Below, piece by piece: positions 18,185-29,465 of a stretch of DNA of 64,000 nucleotides (within the stretch, counting starts at the first letter, position 1; the number at the start of each line of letters is the position of its first letter). Origin of the DNA: an uncultured Gammaproteobacteria bacterium (GTDB lineage: Bacteria; Pseudomonadota; Gammaproteobacteria; Eutrophobiales; Eutrophobiaceae); the NCBI GenBank assembly GCA_943788005.1, contig CALSOP010000001.1, positions 489,057-553,056 on the forward strand, read 5' to 3'. A program made the position numbers and the translations under genes. The notes under the pieces were generated by a model that saw only the letters and a program-made list of their open reading frames with translations, had not been told where the DNA came from and did not search any database.

Positions 18185-18646
18185 TTAGTACTGATTAAAA
18201 ACTTGGGCGTTACCATCTTTACCAATGGCAATCACGGAATAAGAATCTACACGTTCTCCCATTTCCATGCCCGGTGAGCCTACGGGCATACCCGGTACAG
18301 ACAAACCAAGCACATCAGGTTTTTCAGATAATAAACGTTTCACGTCTAAGGCAGGGACATGACCTTCTATCACATAGCCATCTACTACCGCAGTGTGACA
18401 ACTAGCATGTTCATAACTAAGGCCATACTGCTGTTTTACAAGATTCACATCCAACACATCGATAGCATTGACCTGAAAACCACTGTCCTCCATGTGTTTA
18501 ATCCATTTATTGCAACAACCACAGGTCGCCGATTTATACACCGTCATCTTTGGTTCTGCACTAACATTCTGCATTAAGATAAACCCACCAAATGCAGATA
18601 TCAAAATCGATAAAATAATCCCAACAAATTTTTTATTTTTAATCAT
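18185..18646 (-). CDS. DUF411 metal-binding exported protein
   Basis: A DUF411 protein: hydrophobic N terminus (FVGIILSILISAFGGFIL), then TVYKSATCGCCNKWIKHMEDSGF with the CGCC metal site, LSYEHASCHTAVVDGYVIEGHVPA, and the GLSVPGMPVGSPGMEMG motif. Members are linked to copper or other metal handling; this is a family trait, not shown here. I prefer the ATG at 18646 (AAGG 8 bases upstream) over one at 18667 with no clear ribosome site. It heads a two-gene operon with the methyltransferase. Confidence 0.82.
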   Translation of the reverse strand: MIKNKKFVGIILSILISAFGGFILMQNVSAEPKMTVYKSATCGCCNKWIKHMEDSGFQVNAIDVLDVNLVKQQYGLSYEHASCHTAVVDGYVIEGHVPALDVKRLLSEKPDVLGLSVPGMPVGSPGMEMGERVDSYSVIAIGKDGNAQVFNQY

Positions 18647-18753
18647 ATCGAATACCTTAGTTCTCATTTGATGATGCGTTACATATTAAGTTTTAGATTG
18701 AATTTAATATTGATGTTCTATTATAGTTTTATTTCCGCTTGATAGCGTGTCAC

Positions 18754-19020
18754 TTTTCTTTGCGTGGCCAAAGAAAACTAACGAAAAGCGTCGCTCTAGT
18801 GCATCCATGCACTCGCGACATTTGTGCGTCCTGCACATCAAGGCCACCCCAAATAACTTGCCCTACGGGTACCCTCGGTGTTCTTTTATTTCTTTCGGCA
18901 CGCGCATACGGACTCCTCGACTCTGTCTCCTGATTCGTTCTACCTCCTGCATCCATGCAGTCGTGTCCTAATGCGCTCTCGCTACATCCCTGTAGCTCAA
19001 CCGAGAAATAAAACAACACC
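18754..19020. repeat. Structured repeat module A
   Basis: Contains a 9-bp hairpin (TTTTCTTTG 18754-18762 with CAAAGAAAA 18769-18777), a 17-bp inverted repeat with one mismatch (18877-18893 against 19004-19020), and two copies of the palindromic 12-mer TGCATCCATGCA (18800-18811 and 18948-18959). Similar 'CTTTTCTTTG...CAAAGAAAAG' non-coding elements are widespread in gammaproteobacteria; I cannot name this family. Confidence 0.6.
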
Positions 19021-19181
19021 TCAGCAAGTTATAAGGGGAATTAAAAAACAATGCTATTTTAAACACTTAGTTTGATTCTATATATCTCTTCAATATCCTT
19101 TGATGATAACGACATGTTCCTAATCTAAATTAATTATTACTCTTGCTAATCATAATAACCCCGTATGGCATGCTGAGGAAG

Positions 19182-19394
19182 TGAACGATAACGAGGGGCA
19201 ATTGTGCAGGACGACCGCCATGGATGGCGGAAGTGTCGATTATGCAGGAGCAATTATCGACCGCATAATTGAGCGCATTGGATCAGGGATGAGCCTATGC
19301 GCGACCCTCGTTATTGTTTACTGACGAAGGTAGCCGCAGGCCATGACATTAGGGAAAGGTTCTTTTGCTTACTTTTCTTTAAAGAAAAGTAAGC
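19182..19394. repeat. Structured repeat module B
   Basis: An outer inverted repeat (about 19179-19197 with 19305-19323, 16 of 19 bases paired, with two of the exceptions allowing G-U in RNA) encloses a perfect CCGCCAT-GG-ATGGCGG hairpin (19215-19230). It is followed by a loopless 14+14-bp perfect palindrome at 19367-19394 (GCTTACTTTTCTTT and its complement). The wobble-preserving mismatches hint at selection on RNA structure. Confidence 0.6.
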
Positions 19395-19441
19395 CGTGAT
19401 AAAGACGGAAAGCGAATTTAAAAGAAATGGCGAGTAAAAGC

Positions 19442-20692
19442 CTACTCAGGCAACAAACTCTCTCCATTCATTAACTCACTAATCGTCTCCCGACGACGAA
19501 TTTCATGAGCCTGATCTCCATCAACCATGATCTCTGCAACACGTGGTCGCGAGTTGTAGTTTGATGACATGGTAAAACCGTAAGCACCTGCAGAGCATAC
19601 TGCCAATACATCTTCATGTTCTAATTGTAACTGCCTAGCCTTACCAAGGAAGTCACCTGTTTCACAAACAGGACCAACAATATCATAAACACTCTCTTCA
19701 GCATTTGATGTTTCGACGACACGTTTAATATCATGCCAGCCTTCATAGAGTGCGGGCCGTATCAAGTCATTCATCGCGGCGTCGACTATAGCGAAATTAT
19801 GTTCTTTCCCTTTATTCAGATATTCCACTTTTGTTAATAGCACTCCAGCATTACCAACAATACTTCGTCCCGGCTCTATAATGAGTTCGAGATTCTGATT
19901 GTTTAAAGTGCTAACTATTGTCTGAATATAATCTCTCCTTGCGGGAGGTTCTTCACCATCATAGTTGATACCAAGGCCACCGCCCAGGTCGATATGTTCG
20001 AAGGTGATTTCTAATTGTTTCAACTGCTCAATTAATTCCAGAACTTTCAATAATGCATCTTTAAAAGGTTCCAGTGTTGTGATCTGTGAACCGATATGAC
20101 AATCAATACCTTTAATCGTAATGTTAGGTAATGCTGAGGCGAGTTCATATGCGGCTATAGCATTCTGAAACGCTATACCGAATTTATTATCTTTTAGGCC
20201 AGTAGCAATGTAAGGATGTGTATTTGCGTCAACATCAGGGTTAACTCTTAATGATACAGGCGCGTGAATATGCATTTCTTCTGCAACCTCATTAAGTCGT
20301 ATTAATTCATTTACTGATTCAACATTAAAACATTTGATGCCTTTATTAAGCGCAGCCTGCATTTCATCTTTTCGCTTTCCCACACCGGAGAAGACAATTT
20401 TGTCGGGGCGACCACCGGCGTGAAGCACACGCTCCATTTCTCCGATTGAAACAATGTCAAAGCCTGCACCAAGTCTCGCGAGAATATTCAATAGACCAAT
20501 ATTAGAATTGGCTTTCACCGCATAACAAACGAGATGCTTTTGTGATTTCAATGCATGATCAAACTCTAACCAACTCGTTTCGATGGTCTTGCGAGAATAG
20601 ACATAGCAAGGCGTGCCGAATTGACTCGCTATTTCTGCCAATGAAACGCCTTCGGCATGCAACAGGCCGTCCTTATAATTAAACTCAGACAT
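19442..20692 (-). CDS. lysA: Diaminopimelate decarboxylase
   Basis: A 416-residue PLP enzyme for the last step of lysine synthesis. The PLP lysine is in HLVCYAVKANSN near residue 60; other blocks are GAGFDIVSIGEM, RVNPDVDANTHPYIATGLKDNKFG, HIGSQI, DLGGGLGINY, EPGRSIVGNAG and the partner-subunit motif GPVCETGDF followed by GAYGFTMSSNYNSRPR. The short lptM gene ends 6 bp upstream, giving the conserved lptM-lysA pair; dapF does not follow here. Confidence 0.97.
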   Translation of the reverse strand: MSEFNYKDGLLHAEGVSLAEIASQFGTPCYVYSRKTIETSWLEFDHALKSQKHLVCYAVKANSNIGLLNILARLGAGFDIVSIGEMERVLHAGGRPDKIVFSGVGKRKDEMQAALNKGIKCFNVESVNELIRLNEVAEEMHIHAPVSLRVNPDVDANTHPYIATGLKDNKFGIAFQNAIAAYELASALPNITIKGIDCHIGSQITTLEPFKDALLKVLELIEQLKQLEITFEHIDLGGGLGINYDGEEPPARRDYIQTIVSTLNNQNLELIIEPGRSIVGNAGVLLTKVEYLNKGKEHNFAIVDAAMNDLIRPALYEGWHDIKRVVETSNAEESVYDIVGPVCETGDFLGKARQLQLEHEDVLAVCSAGAYGFTMSSNYNSRPRVAEIMVDGDQAHEIRRRETISELMNGESLLPE

Positions 20693-20698
20693 GATTAA

Positions 20699-20845
20699 TC
20701 AGACGGTATTGGAAAAGTCAGATACAGAAATACTCGTATTAGGTGGCATATAGAGGTCACCTTTTTGGCCACAAGCAGAGACACAGGATAACAACATAAG
20801 TATTATCCCCAATCTAATTATCTTTATCTTATTGTCTCTATTCAT
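20699..20845 (-). CDS. lptM: LptM (YifL)-type small lipoprotein
   Basis: A 48-residue protein missed by length cut-offs. It reads MNRDNKIKIIRLGIILM then a lipobox with cysteine at position 25 (LSCVSACGQKGDLYMPP). The GQKGDLYMP stretch after the lipidated cysteine is the signature of LptM/YifL, the lipoprotein that assists LptD disulfide maturation in enteric bacteria. Its place just before lysA is the conserved one. Confidence 0.85.
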   Translation of the reverse strand: MNRDNKIKIIRLGIILMLLSCVSACGQKGDLYMPPNTSISVSDFSNTV

Positions 20846-20974
20846 CTAGGCGTCCTCTGGGTCGTTCGCTATTTCCTTGAGCATAGCAAAATATGGCAAA
20901 AGGAAAAATGACTTGAATTGAATTAGGGTCTGCTGAGAGGATATATCATCAATAAATTACAAACAGGATTTAAA

Positions 20975-21640
20975 ATGTCATTTGAAAAAGACGCGATAAT
21001 AATTGAACCCAAAGAAGCACATAAGGCCAGTGTAATCTGGTTACATGGCCTTGGGGCAGATGGTCATGATTTTGAACCTATCGTGCCAGAACTAGGCTTG
21101 CCTGATAATCTGGGTATCCGTTTTATCTTTCCAAATGCCCCGAAACGGCCTGTCACAATCAATGGCGGAATGGCTATGCGTGCCTGGTATGACGTTAAAT
21201 CACCTGATCTTCGCGATAAAGAGGACTCTGTCTCAATTATTGAGTCATCAAACTTGATCAACAACTATATTAACGCTGAAATCGAAGCAGGCATTGAGTC
21301 CAATAAAATTATACTCGCAGGATTTTCTCAAGGCGGGGCTATCACCCTGCATGCGGGTTTACGGTTTCCATCACCACTAGCAGGATTATTGGCGCTTTCA
21401 TGCTACTTACCTTTGCCGGAACAGCTTAAAGATGAGGCTATTGCAGATAAAAGCATGGCAATCATGATGGCACACGGCATATCTGATCCAGTTATCCCTG
21501 TTGTTCAGGGTCGTGCGTCATCTGAAACACTAAAAGAGCACGGTTACTTAGTTGAATGGCATGAATATATGATGCAACACTCGGTGTGCCTAGAAGAGAT
21601 TACTGCAATAGGCTCATGGATAAAACGACTATTAGCTTAA
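20975..21640 (+). CDS. Carboxylesterase/phospholipase-type alpha/beta hydrolase
   Basis: A 221-residue serine hydrolase of the carboxylesterase/acyl-protein-thioesterase family: [33 protein letters not shown], nucleophile GFSQGG (serine near residue 113), the Asp in [10 protein letters not shown] and the His in [12 protein letters not shown]. No signal peptide. The usual histidine block is GH-S/T-V; here it reads QHSV. It converges with rhlB with 4 bases shared at the ends. The substrate is unknown. Confidence 0.87.
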   Translation: MSFEKDAIIIEPKEAHKASVIWLHGLGADGHDFEPIVPELGLPDNLGIRFIFPNAPKRPVTINGGMAMRAWYDVKSPDLRDKEDSVSIIESSNLINNYINAEIEAGIESNKIILAGFSQGGAITLHAGLRFPSPLAGLLALSCYLPLPEQLKDEAIADKSMAIMMAHGISDPVIPVVQGRASSETLKEHGYLVEWHEYMMQHSVCLEEITAIGSWIKRLLA

Positions 21641-22914
21641 GTCCTAGGTCCGCTCGGTTTACCTGAACGACGAGGCGGCCTTCTGCCCGTTTTTTTCTTG
21701 TGTGATTGTTGTGGTTGCGCGTGGTGTTTTCTTTTTACAGGTGGCTCTGGCTTCGCGAGTAAATCATCGGTTATTTGAGCAGTTGGGATTGGATAGCCAA
21801 TATATGATTCGATTTCCATCAGTGAATAAATATAATCCTCGCAACCAAAACTTATAGCATCACCAGCAGCACCAGCGCGCGCAGTTCTACCAATGCGATG
21901 CACATAGTCCTCACAATTCTGCGGTAAATCATAATTAAACACATGACTCACATCAGGAATATGTAACCCTCGTGCGGCAAGGTCAGTTGCCACCAACGCG
22001 GCCAATTCACCATTTGAAAATTCATTGAATAATCTTGTCCTTTTACTCTGCGGAACGTCACCCGATAAAATCGCAGAGTGAATACCATTGCCTTCAAGAT
22101 ATGACCAGACCTTTTCTGCAACACGCTTGGTATTAACAAACACAATCGATCTATTCGCATTCATGTGTTTCAACAAACCCAGTAATAATGGAATTTTTTC
22201 ATCATTAGCAACGTGATAAAGTATTTGCGTCACTTTATCCGCTGTAACTTGTTCTGATTTGATTTTTACCTGTGTTGGGCTATTCATATGCTCATATGCC
22301 AACTCCATAACCCGGTGCGACAATGTCGCTGAGAACAGCATATTTAAACGCTTATCCGGCTTTGGCATACGTCGTAACATAAAACGAATATCAGCAATAA
22401 AACCAAGGTCAAACATCCGATCTGCTTCATCCAACACAACAATCTCGACATTTTTAAAACTAAATACTTTTTGTTTCGAATAGTCGATTAATCGACCCGG
22501 CGTGCCAATTAATATATCGACACCGCCTTCTAATGATTTGCGCTGTTTCTCATAATCAACACCGCCATAAACGAGAGCTAATTTTAGTCCACAATGTTTA
22601 TTAAATTTTTCAGCATCATTGTATATTTGAATCGCTAGTTCACGTGTCGGAGCTATAATTAATGCACGTAGACTGCTATTGTTTGCTGCCGGTTTGGAAA
22701 GTAAGAAATGAAACGTTGAAAGTAAGAAGGCTGCCGTTTTACCAGTCCCTGTTTGTGCCTGTCCTGCAATATCATGTCCATCCAAAATCAATGGCAAACA
22801 CTCTCCCTGAATGGGCGTACAGTTTTTAAAGCCGATTTCGTCTAGCGCAGTAAGTAAGCGCTCATCCAAGGCAAACTGCTTGAATTCAGGGGTGTTCGTG
22901 CTTGTTGATGTCAT
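21637..22914 (-). CDS. rhlB: DEAD-box RNA helicase RhlB
   Basis: A 425-residue helicase with Q motif ([16 protein letters not shown]), Walker [19 protein letters not shown] in [17 protein letters not shown], and [10 protein letters not shown], followed by a basic tail rich in K/R/P (residues 385-425). The motifs and the position, divergent from trxA-rho, match the RhlB of the RNA degradosome. The basic tail probably binds RNA or RNase E. Confidence 0.9.
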   Translation of the reverse strand: MTSTSTNTPEFKQFALDERLLTALDEIGFKNCTPIQGECLPLILDGHDIAGQAQTGTGKTAAFLLSTFHFLLSKPAANNSSLRALIIAPTRELAIQIYNDAEKFNKHCGLKLALVYGGVDYEKQRKSLEGGVDILIGTPGRLIDYSKQKVFSFKNVEIVVLDEADRMFDLGFIADIRFMLRRMPKPDKRLNMLFSATLSHRVMELAYEHMNSPTQVKIKSEQVTADKVTQILYHVANDEKIPLLLGLLKHMNANRSIVFVNTKRVAEKVWSYLEGNGIHSAILSGDVPQSKRTRLFNEFSNGELAALVATDLAARGLHIPDVSHVFNYDLPQNCEDYVHRIGRTARAGAAGDAISFGCEDYIYSLMEIESYIGYPIPTAQITDDLLAKPEPPVKRKHHAQPQQSHKKKTGRRPPRRSGKPSGPRT

Positions 22915-23018
22915 GTATTTATCCGGAAATCTGGAGACATTTTAGAAGAAACTTGCAATTAGTCTTCAATTTCGTTGAAATTGCATCCTCAAACTAAACA
23001 TTAAGGATTACAAATTAA

Positions 23019-23345
23019 ATGAGTGAAAGTATATTGCATGTTACAGACTCAAGCTTTGAAGATGAAGTTTTAAAATCGGAATTACCTGTAATCTTGGATT
23101 TTTGGGCAGAATGGTGCGGTCCTTGTAAGATGATTGCTCCCATCCTCGACCAAATAGCCGATCAATATAAAGATAAATTGACGGTTGCCAAAATAAACAT
23201 CGATGACAATCAAGGCACACCAGCTACCTATGGCGTCAGAGGCATACCAACGCTTATCTTGTTTAAGAATGGTGAAGCTGCTGCAACCAAGGTTGGTGCT
23301 GCATCGAAATCCCAACTGGAAGCCTTTATTGACACTAATATATAG
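23019..23345 (+). CDS. trxA: Thioredoxin
   Basis: A 108-residue thioredoxin with active site WCGPC at 32-36, the cis-proline in RGIPTLILF and the buried acid in ILDFWAEW. It reduces protein disulfides in the cytoplasm. AAGGATT precedes the ATG. It lies between divergent rhlB and rho, as in E. coli. Confidence 0.96.
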   Translation: MSESILHVTDSSFEDEVLKSELPVILDFWAEWCGPCKMIAPILDQIADQYKDKLTVAKINIDDNQGTPATYGVRGIPTLILFKNGEAAATKVGAASKSQLEAFIDTNI

Positions 23346-23534
23346 GCAATTTATTGTTAAATTTAACTGGACGTATGGTCAAACGCATGCTAATTTAAAT
23401 CAATAGGTTAAGTAACAATCAAATAACCAAAACCAAATCCCCTTAAATCATAAAATAAAAATTCGTTTTTTTAATTTCACAGACGATCCTCGTTTGTTAA
23501 CTACAATTTCTATTTTCATCAATACTCAAAGTCT

Positions 23535-24791
23535 ATGAATCTAACCGAACTAAAACAAAAGCCAGCCTCAGAACTTGTTACTCTCTCTTCCGAACTTGGT
23601 CTCGATAATTTGGCCCGAAATCGCAAACAAGATGTGATTTTTGAAATATTAAAAGCCCAGGCAAAAAAGGGGGAAGATATTTATGGCGATGGCGTATTGG
23701 AAATTCTTCAGGATGGGTTTGGGTTTTTACGTTCGGCGGGTAGTTCATACCTTGCAGGTCCGGATGATATATATGTCTCACCGAGCCAGATAAGACGTTT
23801 TAACCTTCGTACTGGTGATAACATTTCAGGCAAGATCCGGCCTCCAAAAGATGGTGAACGATACTTTGCACTTCTCAAGATTAACGAGATTAATTTTGAA
23901 ACCCCGGAAAAAGCCAAGGGCAAGATCTTATTTGAGAATCTGACGCCACTGTTTGCTAATGAACGCTTAACCTTGGAGCAGGGTAATGGCAGCACCGAAG
24001 ATTTAACGCCCCGAATTATTGACCTAGCGTCACCTATAGGGAGAGGACAACGTGGATTAATCGTATCACCGCCAAAGGCTGGTAAAACGATGATCCTACA
24101 GAGCATTGCGCAATCAATTGCTCACAATCACCCAGATGTTCACCTGATTGTACTTTTAATTGATGAACGTCCTGAAGAAGTAACTGAAATGGAACGGTCA
24201 GTGCGTGGTGAAGTTATATCGAGTACCTTTGATGAACCAGCCAGCCGTCACGTACAGGTTGCGGAAATGGTAATCGAAAGGGCCAAACGATTAACAGAGC
24301 ATAAAAAAGACGTTGTTATCTTGCTTGATTCAATTACGCGCTTAGCTCGCGCCTACAACACGGTAATCCCTGCTTCCGGCAAAGTGCTTACTGGTGGTGT
24401 AGATGCAAATGCACTACAAAGACCAAAACGCTTCTTTGGTGCGGCACGTAATATCGAAGAAGGCGGTAGTCTGACTATCATTGCTACTGCATTAGTAGAT
24501 ACTGGTTCAAGGATGGATGACGTGATCTACGAGGAGTTTAAAGGTACCGGCAATATGGAATTACACCTTGACCGGACTATCGCAGAAAAACGAATCTACC
24601 CAGCCATCAACATTAACCGTTCAGGTACTCGTCGCGAAGAATTGTTGACCAATGAAAGTGAATTACAAAAAATATGGATATTGCGTAAGCTACTTCATCC
24701 AATGGAAGAACTTGGTGCCATGGAATTTATGTTAGAGCGATTAAAGGCTACTAAAAACAATGCTGAATTCTTCGAAGCAATGAAGAGATAA
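23535..24791 (+). CDS. rho: Transcription termination factor Rho
   Basis: A 418-residue hexameric RNA helicase, the short form without insertions. N-terminal RNA-binding domain ([18 protein letters not shown]), Walker [12 protein letters not shown] near residue 180, Walker [16 protein letters not shown], and the Q/R loops [21 protein letters not shown]. The 189-bp trxA-rho gap is AT-rich and may be the autoregulated leader, but no obvious hairpin is seen. It converges directly with the next gene, with no gap. Confidence 0.97.
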   Translation: MNLTELKQKPASELVTLSSELGLDNLARNRKQDVIFEILKAQAKKGEDIYGDGVLEILQDGFGFLRSAGSSYLAGPDDIYVSPSQIRRFNLRTGDNISGKIRPPKDGERYFALLKINEINFETPEKAKGKILFENLTPLFANERLTLEQGNGSTEDLTPRIIDLASPIGRGQRGLIVSPPKAGKTMILQSIAQSIAHNHPDVHLIVLLIDERPEEVTEMERSVRGEVISSTFDEPASRHVQVAEMVIERAKRLTEHKKDVVILLDSITRLARAYNTVIPASGKVLTGGVDANALQRPKRFFGAARNIEEGGSLTIIATALVDTGSRMDDVIYEEFKGTGNMELHLDRTIAEKRIYPAININRSGTRREELLTNESELQKIWILRKLLHPMEELGAMEFMLERLKATKNNAEFFEAMKR

Positions 24792-25445
24792 TCAGTGTAA
24801 CTGGTTTATATATCTCATCTTGTCTTCTTGCACTAATCGATAAAAGCGACGTAATTCTTTCAGTAGATCATTATTGAAGCCCTGCAACTTATATTGTTGT
24901 TGCAGGTTCATACAGTATTTTCCTGCATAATAGTTAGCTTGTTTGTATCGTTCTAATTCACTTTCAGTCAATGTTTCATCAAATCCATTTTTTTGAAATA
25001 GCCAGCTTTGTAGGCAGCTAACATCATCACGGCAGCTTTCACCATCTAGTAATGATTGCATCATAATGAATTTATCGATTTCTGCTTGTAACTCCATTTC
25101 AAGTAATGTGACTTTCTTCTGGTGGTGAGCGTTCCAGACAACATAGAGAAAATGACTCACACCTTCCAATATTAAGCAAAATTCTGCGTATTTACCTTTC
25201 TCTAATAACTCTAAAGGATTTGCATTATCAAGATGATTCATCACGTCAGCGGAAATATATAATGACAAATCAATTCCTGATTCATGCTCAGCAATCAAAA
25301 GCCTCTCATTATTATCACGCGGATTATCCTGACAAGATAAGAAATCAGCCAATTTTTTATCCGTGATCAAAAAATCATGTACAGAGTGTTTAGTATCGAT
25401 CTCGTAGATCGTTTGCAGTTGCTGCTGTAGATAATTTAGTGAAAT
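24792..25445 (-). CDS. Uncharacterised protein, apparent AUU start
   Basis: A predicted 217-residue soluble protein I do not recognise. A TTG at 25370 would give 192 residues, but the frame upstream stays open and reads as protein (SLNYLQQQLQTIYEID) until just after the preceding stop. No ATG, GTG or TTG exists there; an ATT codon at 25445 is 7 bases after a GGAG ribosome site, so an AUU start (or a miscalled ATG) is the best model. The protein is helical and acidic, with features such as LEGVSHFLYVVWNAHHQKKVTLLEMELQ. It follows another unknown gene after 14 bp. Confidence 0.68.
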   Translation of the reverse strand: MSLNYLQQQLQTIYEIDTKHSVHDFLITDKKLADFLSCQDNPRDNNERLLIAEHESGIDLSLYISADVMNHLDNANPLELLEKGKYAEFCLILEGVSHFLYVVWNAHHQKKVTLLEMELQAEIDKFIMMQSLLDGESCRDDVSCLQSWLFQKNGFDETLTESELERYKQANYYAGKYCMNLQQQYKLQGFNNDLLKELRRFYRLVQEDKMRYINQLH

Positions 25446-25459
25446 AGCGAGACTCCAGG

Positions 25460-26086
25460 TTAATGTTTATTTTTACTGGAGGGAAAAGTCAAAACACCAT
25501 TTTCTTGTAAGCGTTTTCGAGCATATTCACTGCCTGTCTTTAACCATGACTCATACATACACAAAACATCACGATCATCCGTCAGTTCATTACTTTCCCT
25601 AACCTCTGTTAACACATCGACATAACTCATGAAATGACCAGCTAAATCGGAAAAGACCTCGCCTAAACCTTTTTCTTTAAATGTGCGTGAATTATTTTCT
25701 GCTAATGAACTATAGGCACCACCACCCATAGAGATAAAATAATCTATCCCGACAGCACTTCTTTCAAAACTACCAGCAAAAAACCCCGAAGTAACAAGTG
25801 CTGTATCACCAAGTTTCCTCAAATGTACATTTCGTTCTTCAATAGAATTTGCATCATTCGCATCCTTGAACATTAATGCGAGTGGTTTTGAAGATCGTCC
25901 TTTTAAGCTATCTTCATAAATGTTTTCAGAAAGAGTGAAGTACGTTAGTAAGTTAACGATATAGACTACCGTTTCGTCTTTTGGATAAATATGTTGGTGA
26001 GAAATTGCGTCATGAATAGCATCATTGAAGTATTCATTTACATTAAGGTTCGTAATTAAATTTGCATTATCAACCGAGTGAGACAT
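25460..26086 (-). CDS. Uncharacterised protein next to rho
   Basis: A 208-residue soluble protein without signal peptide or membrane segments. It contains a probable helical core (VVYIVNLLTYFTLSENIYED, ALMFKDANDANSIEERNVHLRKLGDTALVTSGFFAGSF) and a glycine stretch (SMGGGAYSSLAE). AGGAGG lies 5-6 bases before the ATG. It is the first gene of a two-gene unit with the AUU-initiated gene. I do not recognise the family, and no function is proposed. Confidence 0.75.
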   Translation of the reverse strand: MSHSVDNANLITNLNVNEYFNDAIHDAISHQHIYPKDETVVYIVNLLTYFTLSENIYEDSLKGRSSKPLALMFKDANDANSIEERNVHLRKLGDTALVTSGFFAGSFERSAVGIDYFISMGGGAYSSLAENNSRTFKEKGLGEVFSDLAGHFMSYVDVLTEVRESNELTDDRDVLCMYESWLKTGSEYARKRLQENGVLTFPSSKNKH

Positions 26087-26352
26087 AAAAACCTCCTGTC
26101 ACGACCATAACTAGTCTTAAACGACTCTTAATAGCTTTATCGGCTATTAATTCATTGCACTTTAGAACATATCAAATTATTTGAGTAAAAGGGAAGCTAG
26201 CACTCTAATGGTGTTGCTGATAATTAGCACATTTAACCTATCCAAACGCATTAACTTTTTAGCTATAGCGACAAAGTGAAAGTCATATTACAAAAAGTAA
26301 GAGCGCGACTATTGCCGCACACGATTTCGATAATGTATGTAAAAAGATTTAA

Positions 26353-27135
26353 TTAACGTCCTGTTAATACAAAACGTGCATTTAAAGGTTGCGTAGGTCG
26401 ATTGTTGCTATAGTAAACTTGCTCAATAGCTTTAATTTGTTCTCCAGTTAAGTGAAGTGGCTGTTTAAGAACGAACCAACGTACACCTTCACTCGCTGGT
26501 GGAGTCGTCAATGAACCATCATAGGTGTAATAGTCAAGCGATTCGGGGAGTAGTTGACTAATATCTATACGTTTAGATTCTTCGAGTACTTCATCACCCG
26601 CATGTAAAACTGCTGCACCCGAAAGTATTTCTGCAATTTCTGGGTGCTCAGCCTCGCCCTCAAAAAACAAGATGCCAATAACTGCCAGATGACCTTCATT
26701 ATCTGCATGGACAAAATGCAATTCAACTTTGGCATGTTCACCATTAATCGTATGTTCACTCGGTGCATGAAAATGAAATTGGCGCAATTCATATTCATGA
26801 GTACCAAAACGCAATGTGCCCGCACCAGGGCAAATGGTTTCAACGGTATGCCCATTGTTTAAGATGTGCAGCGCCTGGGGGTGTGCCTCTATTTCAAGTG
26901 TAGGTAGATCGGCACCAATGGACTCACTTGGCACAATATCAATAGGCGACTGTGAACCACCAACGGCCGCTAAAACATAGGCAGGATCCAATTCTCCCCA
27001 ATGGCTTGGCCCATGTTCCTTTGAATAATCCCAACTCGCCTGATTAGAAACACTTCCATGGTCGTCTTTTTCAGCACTAGTACCAACCAAAGGTATCATT
27101 AATCCAATTAACAGCAGCGATAGAATGCGTAACAT
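26353..27135 (-). CDS. Alpha-class carbonic anhydrase, exported
   Basis: A 260-residue periplasmic enzyme: signal peptide (MLRILSLLLIGLMIPLVGTSA), then WGELDP, QSPIDI, the zinc histidines in RQFHFHAPSEH and VELHFVHAD, and YDGSLTTPPASEGVRWFVL. It interconverts CO2 and bicarbonate outside the cytoplasm. It is monocistronic, with AGGAGAG before the start, in a region with no related genes. Confidence 0.94.
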   Translation of the reverse strand: MLRILSLLLIGLMIPLVGTSAEKDDHGSVSNQASWDYSKEHGPSHWGELDPAYVLAAVGGSQSPIDIVPSESIGADLPTLEIEAHPQALHILNNGHTVETICPGAGTLRFGTHEYELRQFHFHAPSEHTINGEHAKVELHFVHADNEGHLAVIGILFFEGEAEHPEIAEILSGAAVLHAGDEVLEESKRIDISQLLPESLDYYTYDGSLTTPPASEGVRWFVLKQPLHLTGEQIKAIEQVYYSNNRPTQPLNARFVLTGR

Positions 27136-27312
27136 GATTGCTCTCCTTACAAATCTTTCGAAACATTAAAAGTAGCACAGGATAATAAACCGTCGAACCT
27201 GAACAATAAACTTTCCTGTGACCTTCTAATTATAGGAAATGAAACGACCGTTTATATATCAATATCCATCTAAGTTAAAAATTAGAGTGGTATAGTTTTA
27301 AGTTCACTCATA
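27136..27312. other. AT-rich intergenic DNA upstream of carbonic anhydrase
   Basis: Contains the carbonic anhydrase promoter region and the far side of the groEL terminator. No gene or clear regulatory dyad is seen. Confidence 0.35.
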
Positions 27313-27348
27313 AAAAAACCAACCTACACAGAAATGCAGGTTGGTTTC
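27313..27348 (-). terminator. Rho-independent terminator of groESL
   Basis: On the minus strand the 10-bp stem AAACCAACCT/AGGTTGGTTT ends in a run of seven T. It lies about 60 bp after the groEL stop. Confidence 0.88.
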
Positions 27349-27361
27349 AGTAACACTTCAA

Positions 27362-27388
27362 ACTTAAGCTAAAAAATAAAGCTTAAGT
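27362..27388. other. Hairpin in the groEL 3' untranslated region
   Basis: ACTTAAGCT and AGCTTAAGT form a perfect 9-bp stem over a 9-base loop between the groEL stop and the terminator. There is no T run, so it is more likely an mRNA end-protecting structure than a second terminator. Confidence 0.55.
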
Positions 27389-27408
27389 AGACTATGGTGT
27401 CGGGGAAA

Positions 27409-29081
<1,673 letters not shown>

Positions 29082-29094
29082 TTAATAATTTGAA

Positions 29095-29382
29095 TTACTC
29101 GATGACGCCCATGATGTCGTCTTCACGCAGGACGAGAAAATCATCGCCACTGACTTTGACTTCTGTACCGGAGTACTTACCAAACAACACCTTGTCACCT
29201 TTCTTAAGATCCAGCGCACGTAATTCACCGTTATCCAGTAATTTGCCGTTACCGACAGCTATTACTTCACCTTCTACGGGTTTCTCTGTGGCTGAATCAG
29301 GGATAATTATTCCACCCTGAGACGTTTTTTCCTCTTCCACACGTTTCACGATCACACGATCATGTAATGGTCGGATATTCAT
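29095..29382 (-). CDS. groS: Co-chaperonin GroES
   Basis: A 95-residue Gro[20 protein letters not shown], the mobile loop [38 protein letters not shown] and EDDIMGVIE. The ATG at 29382 has AGGAGG 9 bases upstream and is preferred to an upstream in-frame start that would add six odd residues. It is the first gene of groESL, under a CIRCE operator. Confidence 0.96.
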   Translation of the reverse strand: MNIRPLHDRVIVKRVEEEKTSQGGIIIPDSATEKPVEGEVIAVGNGKLLDNGELRALDLKKGDKVLFGKYSGTEVKVSGDDFLVLREDDIMGVIE

Positions 29383-29438
29383 AAAGATTGCCCTCCTCAA
29401 TTCCTAACCTATTGATTAATATAGTACCAACTGAATTG

Positions 29439-29465
29439 TTAGCACTCTTAATTAGTGAGTGCTAA
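29439..29465. promoter_or_regulatory. CIRCE operator (HrcA site) of groESL
   Basis: TTAGCACTC and GAGTGCTAA, a perfect 9-bp inverted repeat with the canonical 9-base spacer, 57 bp upstream of groES. This is the binding site of the heat-shock repressor HrcA, which should be encoded elsewhere in the genome. Confidence 0.95.

Larger units (their letters stand above)
18668..19441. other. Non-coding region with nested inverted repeats
   Basis: A 774-bp stretch with no convincing gene, although spurious frames cross it. It holds two structured modules, annotated separately (18754-19020 and 19182-19394), that open with TTTTCTTTG/CAAAGAAAA-type hairpins. Base composition is richer in GC than the flanking intergenic DNA, as for imported or repetitive elements. 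Confidence 0.7.

Noticed and set aside
18739..19075. Overlapping frames of 64-89 codons on both strands
   Set aside because: They cross inverted repeats, have no ribosome sites and are mutually overlapping, as expected of chance frames in a repetitive element.
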